DNA of 64,000 bases, taken from Myxococcales bacterium (lineage in GTDB: Bacteria; Myxococcota_A; Polyangia; Nannocystales; Nannocystaceae). This document shows positions 55,252 to 64,000 of the stretch, in pieces (the stretch's first letter is position 1; every line of letters begins with the position of its first letter). Location: positions 496,001 through 560,000 of the forward strand of contig JACKDU010000004.1 of the NCBI GenBank assembly GCA_020633335.1. The letters run 5' to 3'. Both the position numbers and the translations under genes were made by a program. The notes under the pieces are model-generated. The model had not been told where the DNA came from. It did not search any database and saw only the letters and a program-made list of their open reading frames with translations.

Positions 55252-56091
55252 ATGCGCACGAAGATAACACAGCGGGTCCTGGACCTGAACGCGCTCCAGG
55301 AGCGCCTCGATGCGCCCGCGTATGCCCGGCTCGCCGACGAGGTCGTCGCCTCGGTCTTCCCGGTCTTCCAGGCCTTCTTCCCCGATCTCTCCGCGGACGA
55401 TGTCCGCGACAAGATCCTTCGCTTCAACGACCGTGACCTCGTGCGCCGACGGGTCTTCCTGTTCACTGCCGCCGACGCCGCGGGCGATCGGCAGGTGGTG
55501 GGGCTGGCCGTCTCCCACGTGGCCTCGCTCGAGCTCGATGGCCGGGCGAGCCTGGTCCTCGACGGGGGCGGCTACTTCCTGCCGAGCCACCAGCGGCACG
55601 GCCTGACCACGCAGATCGGCGCCCGGGAGTTCCGCAAGCTCTACCTGCGGAACCTGCTCACCCGAAAGCGCCTCTTCACGCTGAGCCCGGCCAACCCGCG
55701 GTCCTACAACTCGTTCTGCGGCCTGATCCCGGTCATCTACCCTTCGTGCCGTCGCGAGATGCCAGAAGACATCGAGCGGCTCTACGCGCTCAGCAAGGAG
55801 AGGCTCGGCTACCGCACGCCGGAGGGCAGACCCTACGTCCTCGAAGACCCGGCCTGGCGCCGCCGCGAGGGCTCCGACGGCGCCCAGCTCGAGGCCGGGG
55901 TGACCAGCGCCGACATGGACTTCTACCTGCGCCACTGCCCCGACTACCTCGAGGGCTCGGCGCTGATGGTCCTGATCCCCTGGAGCTGGCAGAATGTCTC
56001 GCGGGGGACGGTGACGGCCCTGTGGAAGGCCGTCCGCCGGAAGCTGCGGCGGAGATCTCGGCCGAGGGCCGCTCAACTACCCGGTTCGTGA
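55252..56091 (+). CDS. Unknown protein divergent from decarboxylase
   Basis: A 279-residue protein (start could also be GTG 55231). It contains a helical N-terminus (LNALQERLDAPAYARLADEV), a strand-rich central part (ASLELDGRASLVLDGGGYFL, then RKLYLRNLLTRKRLFTLSPA) that could be GNAT-like, and DMDFYLRHCPDYLEGSALM near the end. No catalytic motif is clear. It shares a 60-bp divergent promoter region with the decarboxylase gene, so the two may be regulated together. Confidence 0.72.
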   Translation: MRTKITQRVLDLNALQERLDAPAYARLADEVVASVFPVFQAFFPDLSADDVRDKILRFNDRDLVRRRVFLFTAADAAGDRQVVGLAVSHVASLELDGRASLVLDGGGYFLPSHQRHGLTTQIGAREFRKLYLRNLLTRKRLFTLSPANPRSYNSFCGLIPVIYPSCRREMPEDIERLYALSKERLGYRTPEGRPYVLEDPAWRRREGSDGAQLEAGVTSADMDFYLRHCPDYLEGSALMVLIPWSWQNVSRGTVTALWKAVRRKLRRRSRPRAAQLPGS

Positions 56092-56421
56092 GTCAAGCGC
56101 GAGCGCGGCTCGGCGAGAGCGCGGATCGACGAGCTCGCGGGCGAGCGCAACCGCCTCGCGGCCGAGCTCGCACGCGTCGGCGAGGAGCAGGAGTGCCTGC
56201 GCCGAGCCGACGTCAACCGGATCGATCAGCTCACCGCGGAGCGCGAGGCCGAGGCCGTCGCCATCTCGGGGCCGGCGTTGATCACCGAGGTCATGGCTGC
56301 CGACGACTTGACCCCGACCTTTCAAGACGTGGAGGTCGAGGTCGTCACGCTCGCGGCGTCGTCAAACGCGAGCCCAGCGGGCGGATACGCGTGTGCTATA
56401 CGTCCAGCGCGCCGGGCGTGA
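56092..56421 (+). pseudogene. Remnant of a coiled-coil gene of the accessory block
   Basis: Directly after the stop at 56091 the same frame stays open to a stop at 56421 and encodes a coiled coil (IDELAGERNRLAAELARV) followed by AISGPALITEVMAADDLTP. Bases 56249-56375 match 49470-49599 of the 604-aa gene at roughly nine tenths identity. No start codon or ribosome site is evident, so it is a fragment of a related gene. Its 3' edge lies just before the topoisomerase-helicase gene. Confidence 0.75.
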
Positions 56422-56439
56422 TCCTGGCGCCGCGATCCC

Positions 56440-59400
56440 GTGACCACCGTCGTCCTCGCCGAGAAGCCCTCCGTCGCCCGTGACATCGCCGCGGCCCTCG
56501 GCGCCACCCGGCGCGGCGCCGGCTGCTTCGAGGGCGAGGGCTACGTCGTCACCTGGGCGATCGGCCACCTCGTCGGCCTCGCCCAGCCCCATGAGATCGA
56601 TCCGGCGTGGCGGCGCTGGAGCCTGGCGACCCTGCCGATGTTGCCGGCCGAGTTTCCGCTGGTCGTGATCCCCGAGACCCGCGCGCACTTCGAGGTGGTC
56701 CGCAAGATCCTCCGCGGGCGGGCGGTCACCGAGGTGATCTGCGCGACCGATGCCGGCCGCGAGGGCGAGCTGATCTTCCGCACCATCTACGAGGCGGCCG
56801 GCTGCAAGAAGCCGGTGCGGCGCCTGTGGATCTCGTCGCTGACGCGGACGGCGATCCTCGACGGCTTCTCGCGCCTGCGCAGCGCCGCCGACTACGACGG
56901 CCTCGCCGACGCCGCCCGCGGCCGCAGCCGCGCGGACTGGCTGGTCGGGATGAACCTCTCACGGGCGTACAGCCTCTCTCTCGATCAGGAGATCTCGGTC
57001 GGTCGGGTGCAGACGCCGACGCTGGCGATCCTCGTCGACCGCGAGCTGGCGATCCGCGACTTCGTCGCCGAGGACTATCTGGAGGTCGTCGCCCGCTTCC
57101 AGCCGCGGAGCGAGCCGACGTCGGCGGAGCCGGAGACGTACACCGGCACCTGGACCCGACCAGCGTCGTCGTCGCAGTCGCCGTCGGCCGGCGAGCGCGG
57201 CGAGGACGATGGAGCGGCGCCCCGCCGGCGCTTGCCGGCGGACGGGATCGAGGCCGCGGCGATCGTCGCCCGCGCGCGCGAGGGCGCGGCGGCGATCGCC
57301 TCGATCGACGGCGAGACCCGGTCGATCCCGCCGCCGCAGCTCTACGACCTCACCGAGCTCCAGCGCCACGCCAACCGCCTCTACGGGATGAGCGCGCAGC
57401 GCACCCTCGACCTCGCGCAGGCGCTCTACGAGCGCCACAAGGCGATCAGCTACCCGCGGACCGACGCGCGCCACCTCTCGCGCGCGGTCGCGGCGACGCT
57501 GCCGGCGGTGGTCGCCGCGATCGGCGGCCGCTACCCTGGCCTCCTCGCCCCCGGCACCGGCGCGCCGCTCGGCCGCCGCTTCGTCGACGACGCCCGAGTC
57601 ACCGACCACCACGCGATCGTGCCGACGGCCACGGCGCCCGGCGCAGGCGCGCTGCGGGCCGACGAGGCGAAGATCTTCGACCTGATCTGCCGCCGCCTCC
57701 TCGAGGCCTGGCATGACGATCACGTGGTCGCGTCGACGCGGGTGGTCACGACGATCACCACGGCGGGCCCGGAGCCGATCGTCGATCACTACGAGAGCCG
57801 AGGGAGCGCGGTCGTGCGGCCGGGCTGGAAGGTGCTCGAGGTCGGCGCCGGGCGGGCGTCGGCGCGGCCCCGCGGGCAAGCGAGCGGCGCGAAGGCGGCG
57901 GCGGGCGAGGCCCCGGCGGCCACGCAGGCGCTCCCCGCCGGCCTCGTCCGCGGCCAGGCGCAGGAGGTCGTCGACGCCGAGGCGCTGGCCAAGCAAACCC
58001 GGCCGCCGCCGCGCCACACCGAGGGCTCGCTCCTCACGGCGATGGAGAGCGCCGGCCGGTCGGTCGAGGCGAAGGAGCTCTCGGAGGCGATGCGTGACCT
58101 CGGCCTCGGCACGCCGGCGACCCGGGCCCAGATCATCGAGACCCTCCTCCGCCGCGAGTACGTGGTCCGCGAGGGCAAGTCGCTGGTGGCCACCGACAAG
58201 GGCGTCCACCTGATCTCGGTCGTCCACCCGGAGGTCAAGAGCCCGGCGATGACTGGCGAGTGGGAGGCGAAGCTCAAGCGGATGTCGCGGGGGGTGGGCG
58301 ATCTGCGGACGTTCATGGCGGCGATCGAGGACTTCGTCGCCGAGGTGATCGGCCGGGTGACCTCGGGGGGCGCGTCGCCGCCAGCGCCCCGTCGAGCGCC
58401 GGAGCCGGGCCCGACGCCCGGCGCGAGCGCGATCGAGGCGCCTGCATTGAAGCAGCGGCGCCCGGCCGCGGCGAAGCTCCCGACGTCCGAGCATGGGCCC
58501 ACTCCGGAGCGTCCGCGTCCCCCCGGGAGTCGGCCCGCACCCGAGAATCCGCCCCGAAATCCGCCGACGCAAGAAACTCTGCCGATTTCCGAAGATCCAC
58601 CCGCTCCCGAATATCCACCGACATCGCGCGAATTCGCGCACGCACCGGCGGCTAATACCACCACCACCACCACCCCGGATATTCGGGCCATCCTCCGCGA
58701 TCGCCTCGGCTTCCCCGCCTTTCGCCCGTTCCAGGAGGCGGTCTGCCGAGCCGCGACGGCCGGCCGCGATGTCCTCCTGGTGATGCCGACCGGCGCCGGC
58801 AAGTCGCTCTGCTATCAGCTCCCGGGGCTCGCCCGCGGCGGCACCACCCTGGTGGTGAGCCCGCTGATCGCCCTGATGGAGGATCAGGTGGGCCGCCTCG
58901 TCGCCCGGGGCCTCCGCGCCGAACGGATCCACTCGGGTCGCGGCCGCGCCGAGTCGCGGCGGGTCTGCGCGGAGTACCTCGCGGGCGCGCTCGACTTCCT
59001 CTTCATCGCCCCCGAGCGCCTCCGCGTCCCCGGCTTCCCCGAGCTCCTCGCCCGGCGGACGCCGGCGCTGATCGCCATCGACGAGGCCCACTGCATCTCC
59101 CAGTGGGGGCACGACTTCCGCCCCGATTACCGCGCCCTCGGCCAGCGCCTCGCGGGCCTGCGACCGGCGCCGATCATCGCCCTCACCGCGACCGCCACGC
59201 CGACGGTTCAGGGCGACATCGTCGATCAGCTCGGCCTTCACCGCGGCGACCGCTTCATCCACGGCTTTCGCCGGACCAACCTCGCGATCGAGGTCGTCGA
59301 GCGGAGCCCGGGGGAGCGGGCGGCGACGATCGGCAAGCTCCTGGCTGAGCGCGGGCGGCGGCCGGCGATCGTCTATGCCGCGACCCGGAAGAGCGCCGAG

Positions 59401-60528
59401 GAGATCGCCCGCGCCCTCGGGCCCCGCCTCGCCGCGGTCTATCACGCCGGCATGAGCAACGACGAGCGCGAGCGGGCGCAGACGGCCTTCCTCGCCGGCG
59501 AGCGCGAGGTGATCGTCGCCACCACCGCCTTCGGCATGGGCATCGACAAGGCGGACGTGCGCACGGTGATCCACGCGGCCCTGCCTGGCAGCCTCGAGGG
59601 CTACTACCAGGAGATCGGCCGCGCCGGCCGCGACGGCGCGCCGTCGATCGCGGTCCTCCTCCACGCGTTCGTCGATCGCAAGACCCACGCGTTCTTCCTG
59701 GAGCGCGACTACCCCGAGGCGTCGACCCTGGCGTCGATCCACGCCCGCCTGCCGCGGACGCCGACCGAGCGGGCCGCGATCAACAAGCGGCGCAGCCGCG
59801 CCGGCCGCGAGGCCTTCGAGCGGGCGCTGGAGAAGCTGATCGTCCACGGTGGCGCGGTCGAGGCGGTCGACGGCGCGATCTCCAGGGGCGCCGCGACCTG
59901 GAGCGTCGGCTACGCGGCCCAGCGCGCGCACAAGGAGGCGCAGCTCGAACTCATGGCCCGCTTCACCCGCGCCAGCGGCTGCCGAATGGTCCACCTGATC
60001 CGCCACTTCGGCGATCAGGTGGACCCCGGGACGCCCTGCGGCCGCTGCGATCGCTGCGCGCCACAGCGCTGCGTCGCCCAGGAATTCCGGGCGCCGAGAG
60101 CCACCGAGGAGCGCCACGTCGCCCGCATCCTCGCGGCCCTCGCCGGCGCCGACGGCCAGGCGACCGGTCGTCTCCACCGCGAGACCTTCCCCGGGGACGA
60201 GATCGATCGCCGCACCTTCGAGCACCTCCTAGGCGGCCTCGTCACCGCCGGCCTCGTCACTTTGGAGTCCGCCTCCTTCACCCGGCGCGGCAAGGCCATC
60301 CCCTACGAGCGCGCCAGCCTGACCGCCGCCGGCCGTGCGCACGAGAAGACCGCCGCCGGGCTCCTCCTGCCCCGGCCGCCGGCGAAGAAGGCGGCGAAGC
60401 GGAAGGCAACGAAGCGGAAGGCGACGAAGCGGGCGTCGACGAAGCGGGCGTCGACGAAGCGGACGTCGACGAAGCGGGCGTCGACGAAGCGGGCGTCGAC
60501 GAAGCGGGCGACCGCGGGTGGAGCCTGA
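56440..60528 (+). CDS. DNA topoisomerase III-RecQ helicase fusion
   Basis: A 1,362-residue fusion. Residues 1-640 are a type IA topoisomerase: TOPRIM start VVLAEKPSVARDIAAALG, ATDAGREGELIF near 103, and catalytic Tyr338 (SYPRTDARHLS). A Pro-rich linker (about 645-740) leads to a RecQ helicase: Walker A PTGAGKS (Lys788), DEAH at 881, ALTATAT, YHAGMS, GMGIDKADVR, QEIGRAGRDG, and zinc cysteines in PCGRCDRCAPQRC near 1200. The C-terminus is a basic tandem repeat (TKRAS). Topoisomerase III and RecQ partners normally act as separate proteins to resolve joined DNA. Start GTG. Confidence 0.93.
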   Translation: MTTVVLAEKPSVARDIAAALGATRRGAGCFEGEGYVVTWAIGHLVGLAQPHEIDPAWRRWSLATLPMLPAEFPLVVIPETRAHFEVVRKILRGRAVTEVICATDAGREGELIFRTIYEAAGCKKPVRRLWISSLTRTAILDGFSRLRSAADYDGLADAARGRSRADWLVGMNLSRAYSLSLDQEISVGRVQTPTLAILVDRELAIRDFVAEDYLEVVARFQPRSEPTSAEPETYTGTWTRPASSSQSPSAGERGEDDGAAPRRRLPADGIEAAAIVARAREGAAAIASIDGETRSIPPPQLYDLTELQRHANRLYGMSAQRTLDLAQALYERHKAISYPRTDARHLSRAVAATLPAVVAAIGGRYPGLLAPGTGAPLGRRFVDDARVTDHHAIVPTATAPGAGALRADEAKIFDLICRRLLEAWHDDHVVASTRVVTTITTAGPEPIVDHYESRGSAVVRPGWKVLEVGAGRASARPRGQASGAKAAAGEAPAATQALPAGLVRGQAQEVVDAEALAKQTRPPPRHTEGSLLTAMESAGRSVEAKELSEAMRDLGLGTPATRAQIIETLLRREYVVREGKSLVATDKGVHLISVVHPEVKSPAMTGEWEAKLKRMSRGVGDLRTFMAAIEDFVAEVIGRVTSGGASPPAPRRAPEPGPTPGASAIEAPALKQRRPAAAKLPTSEHGPTPERPRPPGSRPAPENPPRNPPTQETLPISEDPPAPEYPPTSREFAHAPAANTTTTTTPDIRAILRDRLGFPAFRPFQEAVCRAATAGRDVLLVMPTGAGKSLCYQLPGLARGGTTLVVSPLIALMEDQVGRLVARGLRAERIHSGRGRAESRRVCAEYLAGALDFLFIAPERLRVPGFPELLARRTPALIAIDEAHCISQWGHDFRPDYRALGQRLAGLRPAPIIALTATATPTVQGDIVDQLGLHRGDRFIHGFRRTNLAIEVVERSPGERAATIGKLLAERGRRPAIVYAATRKSAEEIARALGPRLAAVYHAGMSNDERERAQTAFLAGEREVIVATTAFGMGIDKADVRTVIHAALPGSLEGYYQEIGRAGRDGAPSIAVLLHAFVDRKTHAFFLERDYPEASTLASIHARLPRTPTERAAINKRRSRAGREAFERALEKLIVHGGAVEAVDGAISRGAATWSVGYAAQRAHKEAQLELMARFTRASGCRMVHLIRHFGDQVDPGTPCGRCDRCAPQRCVAQEFRAPRATEERHVARILAALAGADGQATGRLHRETFPGDEIDRRTFEHLLGGLVTAGLVTLESASFTRRGKAIPYERASLTAAGRAHEKTAAGLLLPRPPAKKAAKRKATKRKATKRASTKRASTKRTSTKRASTKRASTKRATAGGA

Positions 60529-60689
60529 CTCGTTCCGCCCACGGCAGCGGGATTCCCTGGCCGAGGACCGTCTCGCCGAGCACCTCGCCGGCCTCGTCGT
60601 CGGCGACGCGGAAGCCGGGAGGCGCGCGCGCCATCGCACTCGGCCGCGCCCCCGAAAGGACGCGGCCATGTTCAGCCTCCCTCACCACA

Positions 60690-62309
60690 TCAGAGCAAGT
60701 CAACCGAGTATTCGAGGCGCAACGAGAGTGTTTCGCCGCTGTCGCCGTTCGAGGCGACAAGTGACTTCATCCCGCTATTCTTCCCGATGAGCGGGGACCA
60801 GCTCCCAACCGCAGGATCGAATTTGAACTCGAAGGCGTTCTCGGCCTCCTTCGTCTTGTCGAAGAGCCCGCCCTTCTCTTGAGCCCAGAGCCGAACGCTG
60901 ATCGAGTGGGGAACGTCCTGGGCAAGCGTGAAGGGGCAAGGGACATTCAACGGGATGAGGGCCCCATCGCCGTGGTCGGTGCCGTAGTCCGCGACGAAGG
61001 AGCAAAGCTCGCCATCGACGACGACGTTCGCCGAGTAGCTCAACTCTGGGCTACCCCCACCTTCGCCGTTGGACTCGACGACGATCCCCTGCGCCGTGAC
61101 CACGACGTTCATGTCCTTCGTACAGCTAGCCTCCGCGAACTCCGTCGTGAGCGCGAACTTGGCGCCGGTGTTGTCGAGGTAGGTCAGCTTGTAGGCGATC
61201 GGAGCCCCGGGTGACTCCACCGAATACGTCGACCCCGCCTTGAGGAACTCCATCAGCCCGTCGAAGCCACCGATCGCGGCGATCGCCGCCTCCCCGGAGC
61301 CTCCGAGGACAAAGACCTTCATGTCGAGGCTGTCGAGCAGCTCGCGATCCTTCGTGTCCACCGACGCGGACACATCGACGACCGACTTGATCGCCGCCGA
61401 GAAGGCCGCCTTCACCTCGGTGAGATCGTGGGTCGTCTCGATGGAGAGGACGGCGCGGCGGCCATAGGTCACCGACTGCAGCAGCATCGGCGGATTGTCC
61501 TCCCCCATCAGCGCCTCGACCTCCTCCAGGCTCACGTTCGGCGCGAAGAGCTCCGCCGGGAGAGCGGGCGTGTCGATGTCGACGGTGAAGTAGGACTGGA
61601 CGAAGTCGACCGCCAGCTTGTAGCGCTCCGAGGTGTCGTTGAAGTCGAACATCCCGTGGATCTTGTTCGCGTTGTCCTTGCCCCACGACACGTCGGTCTT
61701 CAGCAACCTCGAGAGGCTGTCGTTGCTGTAGACCTGCTCCATCGTGAAGTTCACGGATGCCGGGGTGTCTCCGTTGGTCCCCTGCCCGAGGATCGCCAGC
61801 AGCTCCTCCCGGTAGGTTGAGAGCCGCGGCTCCTCCATCGTCCCAACGGGCGATCCCTGGAGGTTGGCGAGGGAGAGGCTGAAGGTCATCGGGGCGCGAT
61901 CGAGGCCGAGGGGCGTCAGGAGGCCGAACTGGGCGTCGCGGCCATCGACGAGCGCACCCGGCCACAGGGTCGCGGAGTTTGGTTCGAAGGCGACGAACTC
62001 GGCGAAGTGGTCCGTCGCGCCGTAGTAGGTGTAGACGCAGCGGTCGTTGTCCTCCATGCACTCCTTCTCGCACTCCTTCTGCTGCGGCGGCTGCTGCGGT
62101 GGCAGAGTGAAGTGGGGGAGGCTGAGGATGTATTCGTCGATCGACTCGCCCTCCGGCTCCTCGACATCGCCGGTCGAGAGCCCGTGGCCCTCGTCATTCC
62201 AGGGGGAGCTGGGGCGCTCGTCGGCGGTCGCACAGGCAGCCAGGAGAGCAATGGACGCCACGAGCGAGACGCCAAGGAGGGGTGAACGGGACACGGTTGC
62301 CATCTGCAT
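60690..62309 (-). CDS. Lipoprotein of the cholesterol-dependent (thiol-activated) cytolysin family
   Basis: A 539-residue lipoprotein (signal LLGVSLVASIALLAAC; lipobox LAAC, Cys26). The body resembles cholesterol-dependent cytolysins: LWPGALVDG near 116-124, LDRAPMTFSLSLANLQG near 136-152, VQSYFTVDIDTP near 237-248, NPPMLLQSVTYGRRAVLSIE at 272-291, VFVLGGSG near 332, LMEFLKAGSTYSVESPGAPI near 352-371. The undecapeptide that marks classic cytolysins is not seen, and the C-terminal domain differs. These proteins form membrane pores; in a predator a role in prey killing or self-defence is possible. ATG 62309 has AGAGG before it. Confidence 0.82.
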   Translation of the reverse strand: MQMATVSRSPLLGVSLVASIALLAACATADERPSSPWNDEGHGLSTGDVEEPEGESIDEYILSLPHFTLPPQQPPQQKECEKECMEDNDRCVYTYYGATDHFAEFVAFEPNSATLWPGALVDGRDAQFGLLTPLGLDRAPMTFSLSLANLQGSPVGTMEEPRLSTYREELLAILGQGTNGDTPASVNFTMEQVYSNDSLSRLLKTDVSWGKDNANKIHGMFDFNDTSERYKLAVDFVQSYFTVDIDTPALPAELFAPNVSLEEVEALMGEDNPPMLLQSVTYGRRAVLSIETTHDLTEVKAAFSAAIKSVVDVSASVDTKDRELLDSLDMKVFVLGGSGEAAIAAIGGFDGLMEFLKAGSTYSVESPGAPIAYKLTYLDNTGAKFALTTEFAEASCTKDMNVVVTAQGIVVESNGEGGGSPELSYSANVVVDGELCSFVADYGTDHGDGALIPLNVPCPFTLAQDVPHSISVRLWAQEKGGLFDKTKEAENAFEFKFDPAVGSWSPLIGKNSGMKSLVASNGDSGETLSLRLEYSVDLL

Positions 62310-62551
62310 TGCGATTCCTCTCTCTCGATCAAGTCGGAATGAGGGCGCACACCGCCCTCCTGACTCGACGCATTGGCGCATCCATCGCAGCCGCCGTCGA
62401 ATCGCTCCGTCTGTCTGGTTTGTGGTCACAACACAAACGACGGATGAGGACGTCCTCGCGAATTTTCGTTCAGAAACCTGGGTGTGCATCCCTACAAAAT
62501 CGACGATGCGTACCCGGGGACTCCGCGCAGCCTCTGTGATACTTGCTCGGC

Positions 62552-63127
62552 GTGCTAGACCGAAACGAGGACATTCGACTCTGGGAGGGGTGCTGCTCTG
62601 GCGATCCAGAAGCCAAGGCACTCTTCGCGGAGAGACTTCACCCCGTGCTCACCCGCTTCCTCGGCAACAAGGTCGACGACGAGACCGCGAACGAGATCGT
62701 CAGCCAGACCTTCGAGCGCCTCTTCAGCGGGACCCTGGCACGCTACAAGGCCCAGAGCAGCCTGACCACCTTCACCGTCGGCGTCGCCTACCACTGCCTC
62801 CGCGAGCATGTACGGGCGGTCACTCGCCGACGGGGGGCCGTCGATCCCGACGAGGTGACGCTGGCGTCGCTCTTCCCGACCCCGAGTCAGGTCGTCGCTC
62901 AGAGCGAGCGCGAACACCGACTCTTCGCTGCGCTCCGACAGATCCCGCTCGAGCACCAGACGATCCTCGAGCTCCACTACTGGGGTGACCACACAACCGC
63001 GTCGATCGCCGAGATCCTTGAGATCCCGGTCGGTACTGTGCGTTCGCGCCTCGACCGCGCGCGAGAGCTCCTCCGCGTGAAGCTCAAGGAGGGCCACTTC
63101 GATGAGTCCTCTTGGACACGAGCCTAG
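62552..63127 (+). CDS. ECF-like RNA polymerase sigma factor
   Basis: A 191-residue sigma-70-family protein. Region 2 is visible as TANEIVSQTFERLFSG and LTTFTVGVAYHCLREHVR, and region 4 as LEHQTILELHYWGDHTTASIAEILEIPVGTVRSRLDRARELLR in substance, the usual HTH. The start is GTG 62552 (TTG 62543 is also in frame). It overlaps the following kinase gene by 26 bases, so the kinase may control it. It is divergent from the cytolysin-like gene across about 240 bases. Confidence 0.88.
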   Translation: MLDRNEDIRLWEGCCSGDPEAKALFAERLHPVLTRFLGNKVDDETANEIVSQTFERLFSGTLARYKAQSSLTTFTVGVAYHCLREHVRAVTRRRGAVDPDEVTLASLFPTPSQVVAQSEREHRLFAALRQIPLEHQTILELHYWGDHTTASIAEILEIPVGTVRSRLDRARELLRVKLKEGHFDESSWTRA

Positions 63128-64000
63128 CGCGATATCGACGCTTCAGCATCTCTTCGCCGCCGCCCGCCCGCCACCGCAGGATCGACTCGATGAGCTCATC
63201 GCCGCGGGTCGGACGGCGCAGGTCGGCGTGCGGATGGGCCGCTACGTGCTCGGACGCCTCCTCGGTGCGGGGGGTACTGCCGCTGTCTTCGAGGGGATCG
63301 ACGCCGATCTCGATCGGCGGGTGGCGATCAAGATCCTCCGGGCCCAGACCCCGAGGCAGCGCCTCGTCCGCGAGGCGCAGGCGCTCGCACGACTCCGCCA
63401 CCCGAACGTCGTGGCCTTCTACGAGATTGGCGAAGACCAGGCCGGCTTCCTCTATATCGTGATGGAGCTGGTGCAGGGGCAGACCCTCGGCCAGCTCCTC
63501 CGGTCAGCTCCGCCGCTGGCGACGATCATCGATCTCTTCGTCGGAGCTGGACGCGGACTCGAAGCCGCGCACCGCGCCGGCCTCGCGCACCGAGACTTCA
63601 AGCCAGCGAACGTGCTGGTGTCGGACGAGCAGGTCGTTCGCGTCGTCGACTTCGGGCTCGCCAAGGACTCGGCTGTCGTGCCGACCACAGCTCCGATCGG
63701 CGCGTTGGCGGATCGCTTCGCAACACAAACGGGGGCGCTCCTCGGCACCCCCTACTACATGGCGCCCGAGCAGCACGCAGGACAACCGGGCGACGCGAAG
63801 GGGGACCAGTTCTCGTTCGCGCTCTCCCTCTGGCTCGCTCTCGGGGGCGTCCATCCGCTCCAGGAGGACTCCGGACACTCCGTCGCCCCATCCTGGAATC
63901 GAGTCTTGAAGAGTTCGGAGCTTTCGGCTCCGAGGTGGCTCCAGCGGGTGTTGATCCGCGCCCTCCAGCTCGACCCCGACAAGCGTTGGCCCGACATGGG
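63102..64000 (+). CDS. Ser/Thr protein kinase, 3' end outside window
   Basis: The frame starting at ATG 63102 (AAGGAGG before it) runs off the window, giving 299 codons. It has the glycine loop GAGGTAAVFEG near residue 57, VAIKIL lysine, HRDFKPANV with the catalytic Asp, DFGLAKD, and GTPYYMAPEQ. Myxobacterial kinases often have HRDFKP rather than HRDLKP. The overlap with the sigma factor gene suggests a two-gene regulatory unit. The extracytoplasmic part is not in the window. Confidence 0.9.
   Translation, partial: MSPLGHEPSAISTLQHLFAAARPPPQDRLDELIAAGRTAQVGVRMGRYVLGRLLGAGGTAAVFEGIDADLDRRVAIKILRAQTPRQRLVREAQALARLRHPNVVAFYEIGEDQAGFLYIVMELVQGQTLGQLLRSAPPLATIIDLFVGAGRGLEAAHRAGLAHRDFKPANVLVSDEQVVRVVDFGLAKDSAVVPTTAPIGALADRFATQTGALLGTPYYMAPEQHAGQPGDAKGDQFSFALSLWLALGGVHPLQEDSGHSVAPSWNRVLKSSELSAPRWLQRVLIRALQLDPDKRWPDM

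Noticed and set aside
60540..60689. Small minus-strand frame starting near 60632 (MARAPPGFRVADD)
   Set aside because: Its beginning looks plausible, but it runs antisense through the basic repeats of the topoisomerase-RecQ gene, and there is no supporting domain.

Overview
This is high-GC bacterial DNA, most likely from a myxobacterium (Myxococcota), perhaps a relative of Nannocystis. The signs are several lipoproteins with long Gly/Ser/Thr linkers after the lipobox, three Hanks-type Ser/Thr kinases, cysteine-rich repeat proteins, DUF1501-type proteins and a strong preference for C-ending codons. The taxonomic call is inference; no rRNA gene is present.

Layout. (1) 1-16.3 kb is ordinary chromosome: the 3' end of a CxxCH lipoprotein with a DUF1501 protein, two alpha/beta hydrolases, a polyhydroxyalkanoate (PHA) locus on the minus strand (PhaR-type regulator, phasin-like protein, acyl-CoA ligase, short PhaE-like subunit, PhaC), lipoproteins, an SDR oxidoreductase, a kinase and a GIY-YIG protein. 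A 0.87-kb gap at 5.6-6.4 kb holds two long hairpins with compensatory changes in their stems. (2) At about 16.9 kb a lipoprotein gene is cut off next to a tyrosine recombinase gene, marking one end of an integrated element. The recombinase is followed by a CRISPR array of 32 identical 37-nt repeats, a 447-aa protein of unknown family and a Cas6, with no interference or adaptation genes. (3) 24-31.2 kb has chromosome-like genes: secreted proteins, lipoproteins, a kinase and a decayed cysteine-rich gene. (4) 31.4-51.7 kb is an accessory block on the plus strand. A cluster of 24-nt repeats precedes a run of tightly packed genes: two adjacent beta-rich proteins, many small proteins with a single membrane segment, a membrane-anchored transglycosylase-like protein, a 2,114-aa methyltransferase/SNF2-type helicase, coiled-coil and SEC-C proteins. 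I read it as a candidate tail-less, membrane-containing provirus or other particle-forming element; no packaging ATPase was recognised. (5) 51.8-56.1 kb is a cassette of different codon use (MpaB-like oxygenase, methyltransferase, carboxynorspermidine decarboxylase-like enzyme, unknown protein). It is followed by a gene fragment that partly duplicates a gene of block 4. (6) 56.4-64 kb returns to chromosome-like DNA: a topoisomerase III-RecQ fusion, a lipoprotein of the cholesterol-dependent cytolysin family, an ECF-like sigma factor and a kinase running off the window.

The most notable items are the effector-less CRISPR/Cas6 locus, the particle-like gene block with its repeat cluster, the topoisomerase-helicase fusion, the cytolysin-like lipoprotein and the candidate PhaR operators that link a distant secreted hydrolase to the PHA locus.
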